This document shows positions 21,256 through 34,862 of a stretch of DNA of 64,000 bases, one piece after another. Source of the stretch: Mixophyes australis (Eukaryota; Chordata; Amphibia; Anura; Limnodynastidae). Where the stretch lies: the NCBI GenBank assembly GCA_036250195.1, contig JAVHZZ010000010.1, forward strand, positions 109,039,778-109,103,777. Reading direction: 5' to 3'. Within the stretch, counting starts at the first letter, position 1. The number at the start of each line of letters is the position of its first letter. The translations under genes were made by a program, and so were the position numbers. Below the pieces are notes generated by a model. The model did no database searches, was not told the origin of the DNA, and worked only from the letters and a program-made list of their open reading frames with translations.

Positions 21256-24200
21256 TATGACATAGTGTTTAATAATGTGTGTAAATGTATTTTTTGGGGG
21301 ATTTCAGTCATTTTTACAATCCAGGTGGGGTTGTTTAAACCCTTCCACACCCATACATTACGCATGTCCACGCATGTGACTTCGTAACTCGTCACATGTA
21401 GCATGATAGATGTAACATTACATTGATTTCAAACAAAGAAATATTACGTGGTGAGTAGAAACCAGTAAATTCCATAAGATATTTTACTGCAAATAGAATT
21501 TTGTTTTGTTTTAATATTTCAGCACAGCCATCTTGAGCTTTGTGACTGAACACTTTGGAGGTTATTTATGGCACACGGATCTGCTGTGATGCAGCGTGAT
21601 CTCCTCCTTGGTGTTGGCATAAGCTTCGTGTTACACTGGTACATTGGGTGTGCTGGGCTGGGTGGTGTTGGCACCAGCTGATCAGAAATGTTGGGTTGTG
21701 TCAGACTTTATTGCTAAGTGCAGATTAGGAGCCAGACAACAACAAGCGACATTATTAGAAAAAGATATAAGGCTGGGACGGGGCATTTGCTATTTTTTCA
21801 AATCAAAACAATTCATTAATCTGGAGTCCCAGTTTGGGTGAAATAACAGGGCTAGTAGGGCTCATGGCTACAAGACCACCGAGCCAGCTCATGAGAAGTC
21901 GTGGATGGTTTACTATCACAAAGGAAATCTGCATAGAGATTCTGACCCAAACCTCAACCATCTACCAGATCCCTGAGCCAGCATAAGTGTTGGCAAAGGG
22001 GAGATACTTCTTTCAATGTCATCAATATCATAAACCAGCCTTGTGCAGCATCACAGGACAGTCCATAGGAAACTGTTCTAGTCTGGGGTGTATGAGTATG
22101 GTAAACGCTGCCACACACACACTAGTCACAGATCATACATGCCTACTCTCCAGAATCTCGAGGTAGAAGGGACAAGTGTGGGGGACCTGATGATGGGATT
22201 TGGTTTATCATGTCATCAATGTTCCTCCCGCTAATCAATAAAGAGAAGCGGGATGCAGGAGGGTGTCTTACTCTCCTGTGAGTGTAGGAGCGCTCCCCGA
22301 AATTCAAGAGGCTTCAATACATTCTGGTAGAGTAGTCATGTATGAATTAGAATCCGGCTGCTGCCCTTGACAGTCCCAAGGAGCATAGCGGGCGTTCTTG
22401 TGTATAATAGACTAAGACAAATGGAATGTTATGGATTCTGTATTACACACATAAATCTCCACTGAGAGCCTGTTTGAATGTTTTCTATATGCATCCTGGA
22501 TGTACGCTCCACTGAAATAGATACTCGCTGTGAGTGAGCGAGTATGGAACATGCGTGGCAGGACCATGCTACCCGTGTTCTCCTCAGGAGACCTAGCTAC
22601 GATGGAATGAAATGCATCTCCACATCTGGAACATATTTGGCTAGAACGGAAGAATACCAGGGACCTTTTTAGGGGATTATCTAAACCCATAACTTTCCAC
22701 AACAATACGTTAACATGTTAGTTACCATGACTGTACGCGCTGAATGTAGATGACATTTGGCATGACGTATGTTCTGCCCGCTTTTGATTGGCCACTACCG
22801 ATGGGTAACTGGAAGCTGGCACCTCAGCCTTAATGTCATGTCACCTGACGTGAAACACTCAGCGCTTCGGCGGCATGTTGGCACTGAGGGTCCCCCAAGT
22901 GGGCCACGAGCAGGCGGCAGCTGCGATGTGGGGGAACACACTGCTTTACAGTAATTATGGGAAAAATCATAGAAATTGTGTTTTTCTACTATTTTGCATG
23001 CTTGCCTTACACAATAGCTTTATAATAAAAGATATCTACATAAATATGCTACTCAAATAAAGATCTATCAACCCTCTCCCCGCATAAAAAAATGTCCAGG
23101 GTAGGATAGAACATTATAAAAAAATGTTATTCCCAGTGAAACTGCCACAACTCCTAAACGTGAAATGTAATCATTACAGTACTAAATACCTGTGAGTACC
23201 AGCAGTCGTAGACATCACCAGTTGGCCTCCAAGTCCACTTAGAATCCCTAACAGGACCTCGGTGTCAGGCTAGAGATAACTTAACACCTCTCTCTGGTGT
23301 TACCAGTAACCTCCAGTAATGATGATACCTGCGGGAGATCACCAATCAACCAGGTACTATAAGTAGCTGCTCGGTGCTCTCCTCAGTGCCTGAATATCAA
23401 TTCATCATCATCATCAATATTTATTTATATAGTGCAGCAAATAGAGTAGCACTTAACAACTGTGTCCCACATTGATACCCCCCCTTCAGGACTATACTAG
23501 GAAGTATAGCTGCTGTTCTTTCTTCATCTCCTGTGTCCAGTCTCCCTGACAGCAGCCATATCCGCATTTCCATCTGCTGTGTTTTCGGCAGAGTCCTCAT
23601 ACCCCTAAGTACTCTACTGCCTTCACGCAGGGAACCAACTACACTGAGCTGTAACTTGGCTCCTCGCTGAACGAAGTCCATATCCTCTTGCAGGGCTCCC
23701 TGGTGAAGTCATGTGGGGGTCTTAGACTCCGTGCCAATGTATTTGGTTGTGCCAATCCCGTCTGCTACCTATTGTCATCTGTGTATTCCACTACACTTGC
23801 TGTCTATCTCTATCTACAGGGCCACTGCGACATACTACGTTGCATCCATTTGTTTATTACACATTATGCGCTGTTCAACCAGTGCCAAGACATCCGTGTA
23901 CCTCATTACACGCTACTCACTGTCCAGCAGTGTTTTCCGGTGGGACAACCTCTCTTCCATACGTCTTCCGGTGTGTTCCCCCGTAAATACTAAATTCCAA
24001 GTTCTCATAATAGAATAGAAAGGAAGAGGTTAATGCATCACTTGTCAGTGAAGTCCTGTAAATTGCAAAGATTTGATACAGTTCTTCTTGTGGAAGGTCA
24101 GACTGTATCCATATACAGAGAATAACTTGGCATCAGTCTGAATATTGTCTTGCTGCAGGTAGTAAATGGTCTATAGCAGTATGCAATCCACATTTCATAT

Positions 24201-24490
24201 GGGACTTTGAGATATTTAAAGGCCCCATTTTTAAAGATTTTGGCAGGCGAATACCACTTTCACATTATCTCTGTATCATTTCAGCTATGCAGTATTTTAT
24301 GGGTCACATTCCAAAATATTCCATTATTCTAGAGATTAAAAGGCAGCTGCTGCAGTTGTGTCCTGCTCAGATAGACAATGAGGTAACGCTATAATCCTCT
24401 TCTGCACAGAATAAACAACTTAATTCACCCTCTGTTTCCGTGCTTGAAACTATTTTCCAATGTGAAATAAACAATTGCAAAGATTACAAA
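21256..24490. other. Gene-free sequence with an old MITE
   Basis: No coding exon was recognised. An element at about 22135-22348 has inverted ends CATACATGCCTACTCTCC and a near complement GGTAGAGTAGTCATGTATG, related to the hAT-like MITE at 15.7 kb. A fragment of SINE-type ATTTATTTATATAG lies at 23421-23434. Confidence 0.45.
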
Positions 24491-24494
24491 ATCC

Positions 24495-25482
24495 TGGGAG
24501 TACATGTAGGAGGTCTATCCTCTGTCCTCAGCACACCTCATGTGTCCTCATCACACCTGGGAGTGCAGGTAGAGGGTCTTTCCTGTGTCCTCATCACACC
24601 TGGGAGTGCAGGCAGAGTGTCTGTCCTGTGTCGTCAGCATACCTGGGAGTGCAGGTAGAGGGTCTTTCCTGTGTCCTCATCACACCTGGGAGTGCAGGCA
24701 GAGGGTCTGTCCTGTGTCCTCATCACACCTGGGAGTGCAGGTAGAGGGTCTTTCCTGTGTCCTCATCACACCTGGGAGTGCAGGCAGAGGGTCTGTCCTG
24801 TGTCGTCAGCACACCTGGGAGTACAGGTAGAGGGTCAATCCTGTGTCCTCAGCAAACCTGGGAGTACGGGTAGGAGGTCTATCCTCTGTCCTCAGCACAC
24901 CTCATGTGTCCTCGTCACACCTGGGAGTACAGGTAGAGGGTCTGTCCTGTGTCCTCATCACACCTGAGAGTACAGGTAGAGGGTCAGTCCTGTGTCCTCA
25001 TCACACCTGAGAGTACAGGTAGAGGGTCAGTCCTGTGTCCTCATCACACCTGGGAGTAGAGGGAGTGTCCTTATCACACCTGGGAGTACAGGTAGAGGGT
25101 CTGTCCTGTGTCCTCATCACACCTGGGAGTACAGGTAGAGGGTCAGTCCTGTGTCCTCATCACACCTGGGAGTACAGGTAGAGGGAGTGTCCTCATCACA
25201 CCTGGGAGTACAGGTAGAGGGTCTGTCCTGTGGCCTCAGCACACCTGGGAGTAAAGGTAGAGGGAGTGTCCTCATCACATCTAGGAATACAGGTAGTGGG
25301 GCTGTCCTGTGTCCTCATCACACCTGGGAATATAGGTAGAGGGTCTGTCCTGTGGCCTCATCACACCTGGGAGTACAGGTAGAGGGTCTGTCCTTTGTCC
25401 TCATCACACCTGGGAATACAGGTAGAGGGTCTGTCCTTTGTCCTCATCACACCTGGGAATATAGGTAGAAGGGCTGTCCTGT
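24495..25482. repeat. Minisatellite, 43-bp unit
   Basis: About 22-23 copies have cores ACCTGGGAGT, CAGGTAGAGGGTC and GTCCTGTGTCCTCATCAC. Shortened units lack the GTCTGTCCTGT block near 25060, 25180 and 25270. Variants (CAGGCAG, TCAGC) are clustered in the left half. Confidence 0.95.
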
Positions 25483-25929
25483 GTGCATTATACATGTAGG
25501 GGTCACCTATGTCCATAGTTTAGGTGATTTACATGTCCATTACGGAGACTGAGGACAATTCCTAGCCCACTTCTTGGTAATAACTTCAAACCATTTCTGT
25601 CTGGGCTGCAGTATATAACCCACTGCCTCTCACTCTCTTACAGCTGGTATGACAGCAGAATCCATGGTGCAATAAAATGTAAACTGAATTCGCTGAAATC
25701 AAAATTGCTGGATTGCACGGGGTTCCTGTGTGTGTTCAGAGCTTGCACAAAGCTGATAACATTGTGTAATTAGGTGGATGTTGAGATGGCATATAGTCAC
25801 AGACGAGCACACAAATCTCAGATGTCATTGTTAAGCTTACTGGGCCAGACTGGATTAGAGCCAGCAGAGATCTTGTGCAAGAATAGGCTGTACACCCCTT
25901 TATAGAGTTTACCAGAAGTGTGAAACCTA

Positions 25930-26900
25930 AGGGCCTATGTAGAAGAACAGAGTGCAGAATACGTCTTTCCCTCTGGAGTCCCATTTGCATAATGTAAAGA
26001 ATGAAAATTTGCACTGCGAGTGCCCACAGATTTGCATGCACCTATCCGTTGCACCTCGGTACATCTGGAGAGGCAGAAGGGGAGGTCTAACATAGGCCAA
26101 GTATAGTAAAAACACGTTCATGCAAATGCGGCTGAGGCAGACCGGCGCGGAGATGCATAAACGGCTGTCAGGAGCCATATAAACGCTGATGATGGACCTT
26201 TCTGATTAGCTGATTGCGAATTGACCCCTGAAGCTGATAGGTGCTTTTTGCATTCATCGTGTATATATTTTAGCATTTTGTGGGTATATTTATAACACTT
26301 TTTTTTCAAATTTCATTCTTGCTTGAGAAGGAATATTATATCTTCTGTGTTATTTCAAGACTTATAGCAATGTGTTTTATACTCTCAGAACAAACATTAA
26401 ACTGTTCCTGTGCTTATGACCTGTCTGTATGTATGTGCATAGGCAAATCGAGGGGGTTTCCTAGTACCTGGAAACCCCACATCAAAGCCTGAATAATTGA
26501 GGTGGCTGGACCCTGCTCCCACTTCACACAGCTCTGCTTGAAACGGGAGAGGTGCGTGCAGCTAACAGTAGTGCACGCAGCATTGCCCATGTATATTATG
26601 GGGATAGGAAGAGTTGGAGAGCAGCCAAGCACTGTCTAATATTATAGCTACGTCCCCATGCATGCTGGTCATGCCCACTGGAGGCGTGGTGTGGAAACCC
26701 CTCTCTACAAATCCTGCATTTGCCCCTGATGTGGGTGTACGTACGCCTCATACAAACCTGGCAATATGCCACCGGTGCAAACCTGGAGATATCTTAATAT
26801 GCCTATGTCTCGCCATATGGGCGTAAATGTGCTATTTTTACGGACTTCATTATTTAGCGTAAATTAGGAACAACATGCGTCCAACTCGGCATCAGGCCCA
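25930..26900 (+). mobile_element. Interspersed repeat, copy A (DNA-transposon-like)
   Basis: It is homologous along its length to 43676-44273: shared TAGGCCAAGTA, GATGCGGCT.AG.CAGACC, GCTGATTGC.A.TT.ACC, GCATT.ATCGTG and an end with AACATGCGTC...TCAGGCCC. The ends begin GGGCCTA/GGGCCTGA and finish with the complement, consistent with short terminal inverted repeats. Copy A is longer, with an extra segment in the middle. Confidence 0.5.
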
Positions 26901-27185
26901 TAGTAGCCCAGTGGTTAGCATTGTTCATCCTGGAGCCCTGGGTTAGAATCCGGACTGGGGACAATACCTAGCCCACTTCTTGGTAATAACTTCAAACCAT
27001 TTCTGTCTGTGGGTTTTTCCTGCTGCTGCTACAGTACAAGCCCACACTGATGGGTTATTTGGCCACCGACTAACGTGGTTTAGGTGTCTGTGATGTCAAA
27101 TTAGATTGTAAGCTCCACTGAGACGGAGTAATGTACCTGAATATATTATCTGTTCTGCGGAATATTCTGCACTATATAAATACAG
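26901..27185 (+). mobile_element. Diverged SINE copy
   Basis: It has a tRNA-like head (CCCAGTGGTTAGCA, GGGTTAGAATCC), GTGGGTTTTTCC and a tail TTAGATTGTAAGCTCCACTG...CACTATATAAATA. A 48-bp stretch at 26961-27008 is shared with 25555-25603, outside a complete SINE. Confidence 0.6.
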
Positions 27186-27604
27186 GATAATATGTTTGTT
27201 AGTTTCTCTAATACTGTTTTCACCACTAAGGAGCTCCTGCTGCAGGCCTGTCCTGCACTGGTGGTGGGGGGTGGGGGGGGGGGTTATATGCTCCAATCCA
27301 TCCAATCCGCTCAAACATTTTCCATCATCCTCTCCAAGGAGAACTTTTCTAGATACATTTATCAATGATATTAGCCGAGAGGTGCTCTCTCTCCCCGTTT
27401 ATTGGAGAGCGGGGCCGTGGTGCAGGCTGAACTCGTCTTGTGCCTCTGGCACGTCTGGAGCTATCCAAAGTGGCAAACCTCCCAGTCCTTTCCCCCCCCC
27501 CTCCTCATCTTTTTTTTTCCTGGCGGTTTGGGTTTAGTGTTTCACATTCATCTCCCACTGACGGCTCGTCCCCACTTCCTGTCTTTGCAATTTTGTTTTC
27601 TCAG

Positions 27605-27681
27605 TTTCCAAAAAAATGAGTTTCAGGCAGAGAGATCAGAGCTGAGGGGAGACCAGAGACACCAGCTCACTCCACAGACTG
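27605..27681 (+). other. Candidate 77-bp exon with strong splice sites
   Basis: It is flanked by a pyrimidine tract with TTGTTTTCTCAG and by GGTACGTAG. If spliced after 12702 (phase 2) it stays open for all 25 codons (FQKNEFQAERSELRGDQRHQ and on) and ends in phase 1. I do not recognise the peptide. Alternatively it is a noncoding 5' exon of the DENND2B-like gene. Confidence 0.4.
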
Positions 27682-29400
27682 GTACGTAGAACTTTAATTT
27701 ACTTTAATTCATTGATTCTAAAATCACATTGTATGAGAATAATGAGAATCATGCAAGATGAGATTGTTAGAGGAGGGAGACAATGAAAGTATCTGGTACC
27801 CCGAGCACCAGAAACTCATCCTGGGGCCTCATCCTGGGGCAATGAACCAATTCAGTGTTCGGTCTTCTCTATTATAAAACCTTTATTTCCCATGTGGTAT
27901 ATGTGTCAGACTTATGTGCAGGTTTCTCTGTCTGATCATTGAGTAATCATCTCCCAGAGGTTGTTAAAGGAAATCATTAGAACATCCCAGAGTCTTATTT
28001 TCTTAATAGCATCTTTAGCAGATCTTAGGGAGCTTTGCATCCGATGCTAAGAAATGTCAGCTCCATGTGACAGTCTAATAAGGATATCAGAGATGTATAG
28101 GGGTAAAGGTGGGACCCTCACCCTCTGCCCTGCGTCTGTTTACCCGGAGAAGGATGTCTGTCTCATATAACTCTATTGAGCTGATTATGGAACTTGCTGG
28201 AAACAGTCACAAAATACGCAGAACATAAAGACTGCCCGGCTATGTACAATGGTTACATATATGTATATATTAGGGATATTGTAATTTCCTGCTGAGTGTG
28301 ATACTGAACATCTGGAACTAGAGACATTCTTCTGTTCTCCAGAACCAGTGAAAAGTTTCAACAATGCAGCACAGGAGTCGTAACATTTTTATCCACTAAA
28401 AAGCCACTTCTTTCCCTTCTTGTGGCCGCATATGTGATATATTGCAGCAGTATGACTTTTATACAATACAAATAGGACAAATAAAACAGGGACAGACACA
28501 GGGAGATTGTTTAGACACAAGTGTATCAGATTTGTAGAAGTGGGGCAGCATTTTCCTAACGGCATGCAAGAATATGGCAATTTTTGTGTTGGAAATTTGC
28601 ACAGCTCATTTAAAAAAGAATATATACGTCTACTAGAGGGTTTTATGATTCTTCCCAACAGACCGGCAGAGTCCTCTCTTGCAAACCCTTCTGTTACTAA
28701 GAACCAGCTCCCCGAAATGGCATTCACTAGGCTTCCATGCCTGGATCATTCTGACCGGCCAGTCCATGGTATAAAGATGGAGTAGGAGGAAAGGCTGCAC
28801 CTGATTGGGTGAATTGCATCAACTGTCCAATCAGCAGCCTTCCATCCTACACTATCTCCATACCATGGGGTGCAGGAGCGGATGCCAGTGCACCAGTGTT
28901 CTATGAGTGCCTGGTACTGACGGCATGGGGTAGTCACGTGGGGGCAGTGTTTCACTATAGTGGTGCTTATACTGAAGTATCGTGAGACAGTGACAGAGTG
29001 CTGAGGAAGTTACACAAAAGGATTTTACGCAGCTAACAGTATAGAATTTTGTCCTAAGGGTCAATTTATCACTAATACACAGACAGTAACTTGGTGTGAC
29101 ATACAGTGTACACTAAAACATCACTGATATAGGGAGATGCAGTGCAACACATAGTGTCATAGAGCTATATATAGTGTCACAGTCTGCCTGTCTCCAGATA
29201 TATATATATATATATATATATATTTACTGAATAACTATATACTTGCTGCAGTGGAGAGAGTTGTTCTGGCTATCTGTGACGTGCCACATATGGTCCATAA
29301 TATGTGAGATGAACCTTGTTATATAATAGATGGTAAGCTCTGTCGGTGAGAACTAAGCATCTTTGATCTGTTGAGGTTGGTACTTATGAATACGCCACTA
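27682..29400. other. Gene-free sequence
   Basis: No coding exon was recognised. A (TA)n microsatellite lies at about 29198-29222. Confidence 0.4.
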
Positions 29401-29407
29401 AGATGTA

Positions 29408-29660
29408 TAATGCCTCCAGTTAGTCATCTGATTCAAGGAATTCTAGCCATCTGATCGCAAGCATAAGATTGGATTCTAGTCATCTGATTGCAGGCAGGAG
29501 ATTGGATTCTAGTTATCTGATCGAAGGCAGGAGATTCTTGTCATCTGATCAGACAGTGGATCCTAATCATGAGCGCAGGCAGTGGATTCTAGTCATCTGA
29601 TTGCAGGCAGGGGATTCTTGTCATCTGTGCATAGGCAGGGTATTCTAAATTCAAGTCACC
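29408..29660. repeat. Degenerate minisatellite, about 33-bp unit
   Basis: About 7 imperfect copies are built on GATTCTAGTCATCTGATTGC and AGGCAGGAGATT. Confidence 0.85.
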
Positions 29661-31700
29661 TGATTGCAGACAGAAGACTGATAATTACATTTTTGGCGAA
29701 AGTTTTGGTGATCTGACTAGATAAGGATGGAGAAATCCACTTCTTGTGTATTGAACAGGAGTCTGATTGTATTATATCGCGTACCTGAATATAAGAGCAT
29801 TGGATTATACAGTAGTTGTGTTATAGAGCATGAATGAGTCTGTTATATGTCCTGAAATAATATAGTGTTTATCACCTGATGGTATCCGCCACGTTACTTG
29901 GCCTCATCCTTCCTTCCATACATTAGTATTTATCTCCATTTTTAATGACAGCATCACTGAGCCATAAACAGGACACAGCAGCTGGACAGATAACAGTCAG
30001 GTCTACCATAGTCTTATCTCTTCCTTTCTCTTTCACTGAGGACCTAAATCAGCCTCATTAGGACCCTTCTCCACGTCTGTTACATACGTGTTGTCTGCAC
30101 ACAGCGGAGGCTGGTCATCCTGTCACTGGTTCCTGGTTCACACGCTGATTGTTGGATCAGTCCACACATAGCTGCAGAGTCGTAACGTAAAATGTTAGCT
30201 CCTGGGGTGAGAATGAAAAAGGCCACACCCCTAGCCCTCAATTTTAACCAAATGAACCTAAAATATTCAGAAACCGCGCCCCCTTCAGCGTTGCGCTCTG
30301 GGCGGTCGCCCCTATCGCACAGCCCTAGTTACAGCCCTGTATAGCTGATTCCACTGTGTGTGGATGACAATACACCTGATCATATTCATCTGATAGTAAT
30401 TTAGCCTTAATCCCAGAGTTTATATTGCCTCAGTCCTTAACACTGAATCTGTCCTAATTTCGTCTGTTCCTCTAACACAGCTGTATCTTCTATCAGTGAC
30501 CTAGCCCCTGGTGGCAGAATGGTCTGACTGTCAGTGACCTGCCGTTACTGACCACTTCTGCTGGTGTCTCCCACCGACGGTAACTGTCAGCTGGGTATCA
30601 CCGTGGTGCCCCCGGATGTCGGAGAGCTGCCACCAGAGCGGGATCTTTAAAAAGAGAAGAGTTTATTGCTCAATAGTAGCTTTTAAAAGAGCCGTTGCCC
30701 AGCACTAAAATGTAGTGATGGTAGAAATAGACAGACAGAGATAAATACAATTTACATGGACCCTATTCACACCTTAACATTGCACTTAATGCAGAAGGGA
30801 TACACTTCACAAAAACTGGGAGCGCCATCGGAGGTGTGTGAGATTAGACATGTAGCCTTGTTTCAGGCAGATTCCTAGTTTATATAAACTTGCAGCGTTA
30901 CAATGTGTCACATAGAAACACCTCACCGAGTGATCTGCTCCGTTGCCTCTTCTGTACCCTATGTCAGAGCTCATAGACGGGGCCATAGTGTAATCTGAAT
31001 TTACAAGCATGTGCAAGCAATAAAGAATATAGACAAGATACGGTTGGGTTTGGTTGGGCTAATAAGATGTTACTGATATGGGAGGTGATCAGGACCGCAC
31101 ACATTTACTTCTAGTGTAAGACTGAAACATCCATACTGGGAATCATTGTTGTTTATTCCACACCTAAGTGGTTCATGACTCTCCTGTTGCCCCCAGACCC
31201 TTCGTTAGTTGATGAGAGAACATTGTACTTTGTTACAGTTCTGTTATCCTGTCTGGTAGGAGCCCTTTGATGCTGTGTGTGGAGGCCGGACCTCTACTGA
31301 TGGGTGGGTGGGTTGTTTGGGCCTCCAGAGCTGTTGATTGAAGGAGGGGAACATGACTCGCTCTCCACCCCACTGTTCTGAGGCTAACAACCTTGGGGCC
31401 AATTTAAGGCAAGGAGGCCTAATATGTACTCCATGGAATACTAAAGAAGGGTGGATTACAGGCTAATTCCTTATACATACTGGATACAAATATACATCCA
31501 ACCTTACTAATATATCAGTGCCACAGTCAGGGAATGACACATTGGTGCTTATAGACGGGTCCAGGAGGGGAGGTCTCCGGACCCCCAGGGTATCAGTATT
31601 GCAATTATATTCCTGTATATCAGGACACACACATATATTAAGGCGTAGAGCTTAAGTAACATGACGACTGTCACTCAACAAGTCAAACTATAGAAGATGA
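29661..31700. other. Gene-free sequence
   Basis: No exon was recognised. GC-rich text near 30185-30340 (GCCCTAGTTACAGCCCTGTA) resembles the insertion at 19855-20030 and may be an unclassified element. Confidence 0.35.
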
Positions 31701-31836
31701 GGGTTAAATTTATCAAGCAACCAATCAAATTCTAGTTATCATTTATTTAGTACATTCTATAAAATAACAGCTAAAATCTGATTGATTGCTACAGGCAACA
31801 TCTCCACTTTTTCAAACCTGTAGCTTGATAAATTGT
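31701..31836. mobile_element. Foldback MITE, copy A (left arm shortened)
   Basis: The arms begin GGGTTAAATTTATCAAGC and end with TAGCTTGATAAATT. The middle has ATTTATTTAGTACATTCT. The RFX-like palindrome is degraded in the right arm and deleted in the left. Confidence 0.75.
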
Positions 31837-32580
31837 TAATTGTTCATTATTATAATCACATCTCCAATGAGGATATCAATGTAACAGTCCTCACCATCTC
31901 CTACACTACTGGTTTCCGATGCTTGAGCAGAGCCTCGGTCAGGTGCTGGAGGTGGGGGGGCAGAGAGGGTAGATTTGTCCTGGTGGATGATTGCTACGTT
32001 CTACTCATTGTCTCTATTCCTGGGTGTGTTGTTCTCTGTGTAGTGTAATGGAAAGTCTTTGCTGGGGTGCATTTTTGGAATCCTTGTCGTGTTTAGGAAC
32101 TATCTGTATCACAGTTGGTGCATGACGGCCTCCTCTGCTCAATTTTTAATGGGTCTCCAAAGAAAACGGGCAGGGGGTAAAGAAAGCAACGCTCCGTACT
32201 GGGAGGCAGAGCTCTCCTGCCTCCATTACAGCGTGAATCATACGGATAATTCTGTAAACATCTGAACGTCTCCCAGATCTGAGGAACATGTTGCAGTTTA
32301 TAGAAGTAACAGCCAGAGACATGTCAGATGTTTATAGGGTTTGAAGAGACAGGAGAAGTTTGGCCGGGTGTAAGATAGATGTAGGGGGATTTCTGTGTTA
32401 GTAATAGGAATTATCAGACCATTGTTCAGCTGGTACCCAGTTTGTACAGTCTAGACCTTGATATATTGTGTTCAGTCAGTCTTTATAATGTATATTGCTG
32501 TGTGTGTTTACAACATAAAGTTATATTCTCTTCTCTAGAGGTGATATATACCTGCTAAGGAGAAAATATGGGGAGCACTT

Positions 32581-32758
32581 AGAGGTAGATGTAACAAGCC
32601 TTCTGAAAAGGAAAAATATAGGTGTTGCCCATAGCAACCAATCAGATCCTAGCTATTGTTTTCTAGAATGCAGTAGATACATTATAGCTACAATCTGTTT
32701 GGTTGCTATGGGCAACACCTACACTTTATCATTTATAGAAGGTTTGATAAATCTACCC
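32581..32758. mobile_element. Foldback MITE, copy B
   Basis: The long inverted arms pair over about 70 bp. The left arm carries GTTGCCCATAGCAAC (32624-32638) immediately followed by CAATCAGATC. The right arm has GTTGCTATGGGCAAC (32702-32716). The element ends in TTTGATAAATCTACCC. Confidence 0.8.
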
Positions 32759-33641
32759 ATTATGGTGATGTTTATAAACTAGTGAACAGCCGATTTGGCC
32801 CCAGCGGTAGTTTTTTGTTACTTTGCTGCAATAGCTGATTTTTTAATCAACAAGAAGTCAGACTTACCGATGTGATGGCGCTCCTTGGGATAAGTCAACC
32901 TCTCGGAGACAAAAAGTAAAAACAACAGCACCCCCAGAATAAAATAGTTAGCAAATATTGAATGCCAATATAGAAATTTGTACCAGTGGCAGGTGCGATT
33001 GGCACCCAGTGAACATAGCTCCCCACCTTCCAATCCGCAAGACAGAGCCCTCAAATTGAGACTGTCCCCCCTAAATTGGGACAGTATGTAAATATTCCAA
33101 TGTGCTGTACTTCTCCGACAGCGTGGCGTGGTCTCAAACTGCGATAACCAGACAGTGATAGTTATCGGTACAGCGAAACATTTCCAGACAGTGTCCCTTA
33201 TCAAAGCAATCCCTTGATTGGATAATTGTGGAAATAATTAGTTTCCTCATAACTTAATTGTGGAAATAATTGTATAGTAATATTAATAAATGCTTTTGTC
33301 ACAGCTCATTTTGTTATTGCAGTAATTGTCCCATTATTACAGTAAACACAGATATTTTGACCATATATTATAGATAGATTACAGTTTCGACACATAAACA
33401 AATATATTTTATGGATAAATAAGGAACACATTACCCGGTGTATGCATTACCACTCATATTCAGATTGGAACTAATTCAAAAAGAGAAATGCTCTACAATT
33501 GAAAAAGAAGGGTATGATTACATACTCTCTGTACAGTGCTGTGTAATATGATTATAGCTATGTAAATAAACAATATTACATCTATACATTTCCTAGTCTA
33601 ACACGCGCCCTCTTTACACTTGTGCATATACTGTGTGTGTA

Positions 33642-33733
<92 letters not shown>

Positions 33734-34862
33734 ATGTCTATATCAATAACATGTAGATAGTACACAAATATACAATACCAATGATCCACTCACTCCAGTT
33801 CCCCACTGATCTGCTCTGAACTGTGTGTCTGTTTTACAACTGTAATGACTTTGTCTGTGCTGCTATTCTCATCTCTGTACCCTGTTCTCTTTTCTTTGGG
33901 CCTCGTTTAGAGGTGGCCGGATGTCAGTTTTTATAGTGCAAATATTTAAAATAATAGTGTGTTTCGCCACTGCACATGCGTATCAAAATGCATCTGTATA
34001 GAAATGCGACTTCAACGTTTATTAATATCTCAGTCCAGGCAATATTTTGTCTTGTGTATAAGACACTTCATTACATTATTATATTGTGTGCAATAGGGTG
34101 ATGCGAGTTTAGCATTTAATACTAATACTGTCACCCGCATCTCTACGTTATGGCTAGGATTAAATATACACATCTGTACACCCGTGTTGGAAACACTGCG
34201 AATTTGGAGATGGACTTACCTGGTGATACACGTGACTTAACATACACATATAAGTACTTTTATGTGCCTGAATTTTTATGCCTTCATTTGGAAAGCAAAC
34301 ATTGTGCATAGTTGTTTTCCTTTGGTACTTTGTTTGTTTTCCCAGCTTCTCTTTATAGTTTATATTTTCCTAGTCCATTATTTCTTGTTTCTGTGTAGTT
34401 ACCTCCTTGTGCTTCCTCTCTTGGGAGTAAATTTTACCTCGATGCAGAATTTGCAACTGAACAAACCAGAATGCACTGCAGGGTTGGAAATACAATGTTT
34501 GTTTTGCATGCAGTTAGATAATGTGCACACATATTGGCTTACTCTATTTTTGGGGATTTTAGAGTTTGGGCAGAGTTTTGAGAGTCAACCCTGGTGTTGT
34601 ACCTACATGAGGAATCAGTCACGTGAGAGTTGTGTCCAAAGTCCAACCAATCTGGAGAGATGATAACCATTTGCAGATGTCCAAATAGATTTCAGATGGA
34701 TATTTGACACAAATATATATATAAACAAAGGGTAGTGCAGCATGTCGTGGTAAATGTTGTGCTCCAACAGTGTGTATGTAGAATATAGTGTACATATCTG
34801 TATCTGTTAGAGGCATATCTGCACTCTCCCTCTGCGAATGTGTATATATGTGTGTATATATA
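32759..34862. other. Gene-free sequence with a large microsatellite
   Basis: A (TG)n(TA)n run lies at 33632-33727 and a smaller TA/TG run at 34840-34865. A 128-codon - strand frame at 32818-33204 has no recognised content and is not called. Confidence 0.45.

Noticed and set aside
24440..25339. Overlapping 60-100-codon frames
   Set aside because: They are products of the 43-bp minisatellite.
32818..33204. A 128-codon - strand frame
   Set aside because: No recognised content; it lies next to a foldback MITE and probably belongs to repeat sequence.
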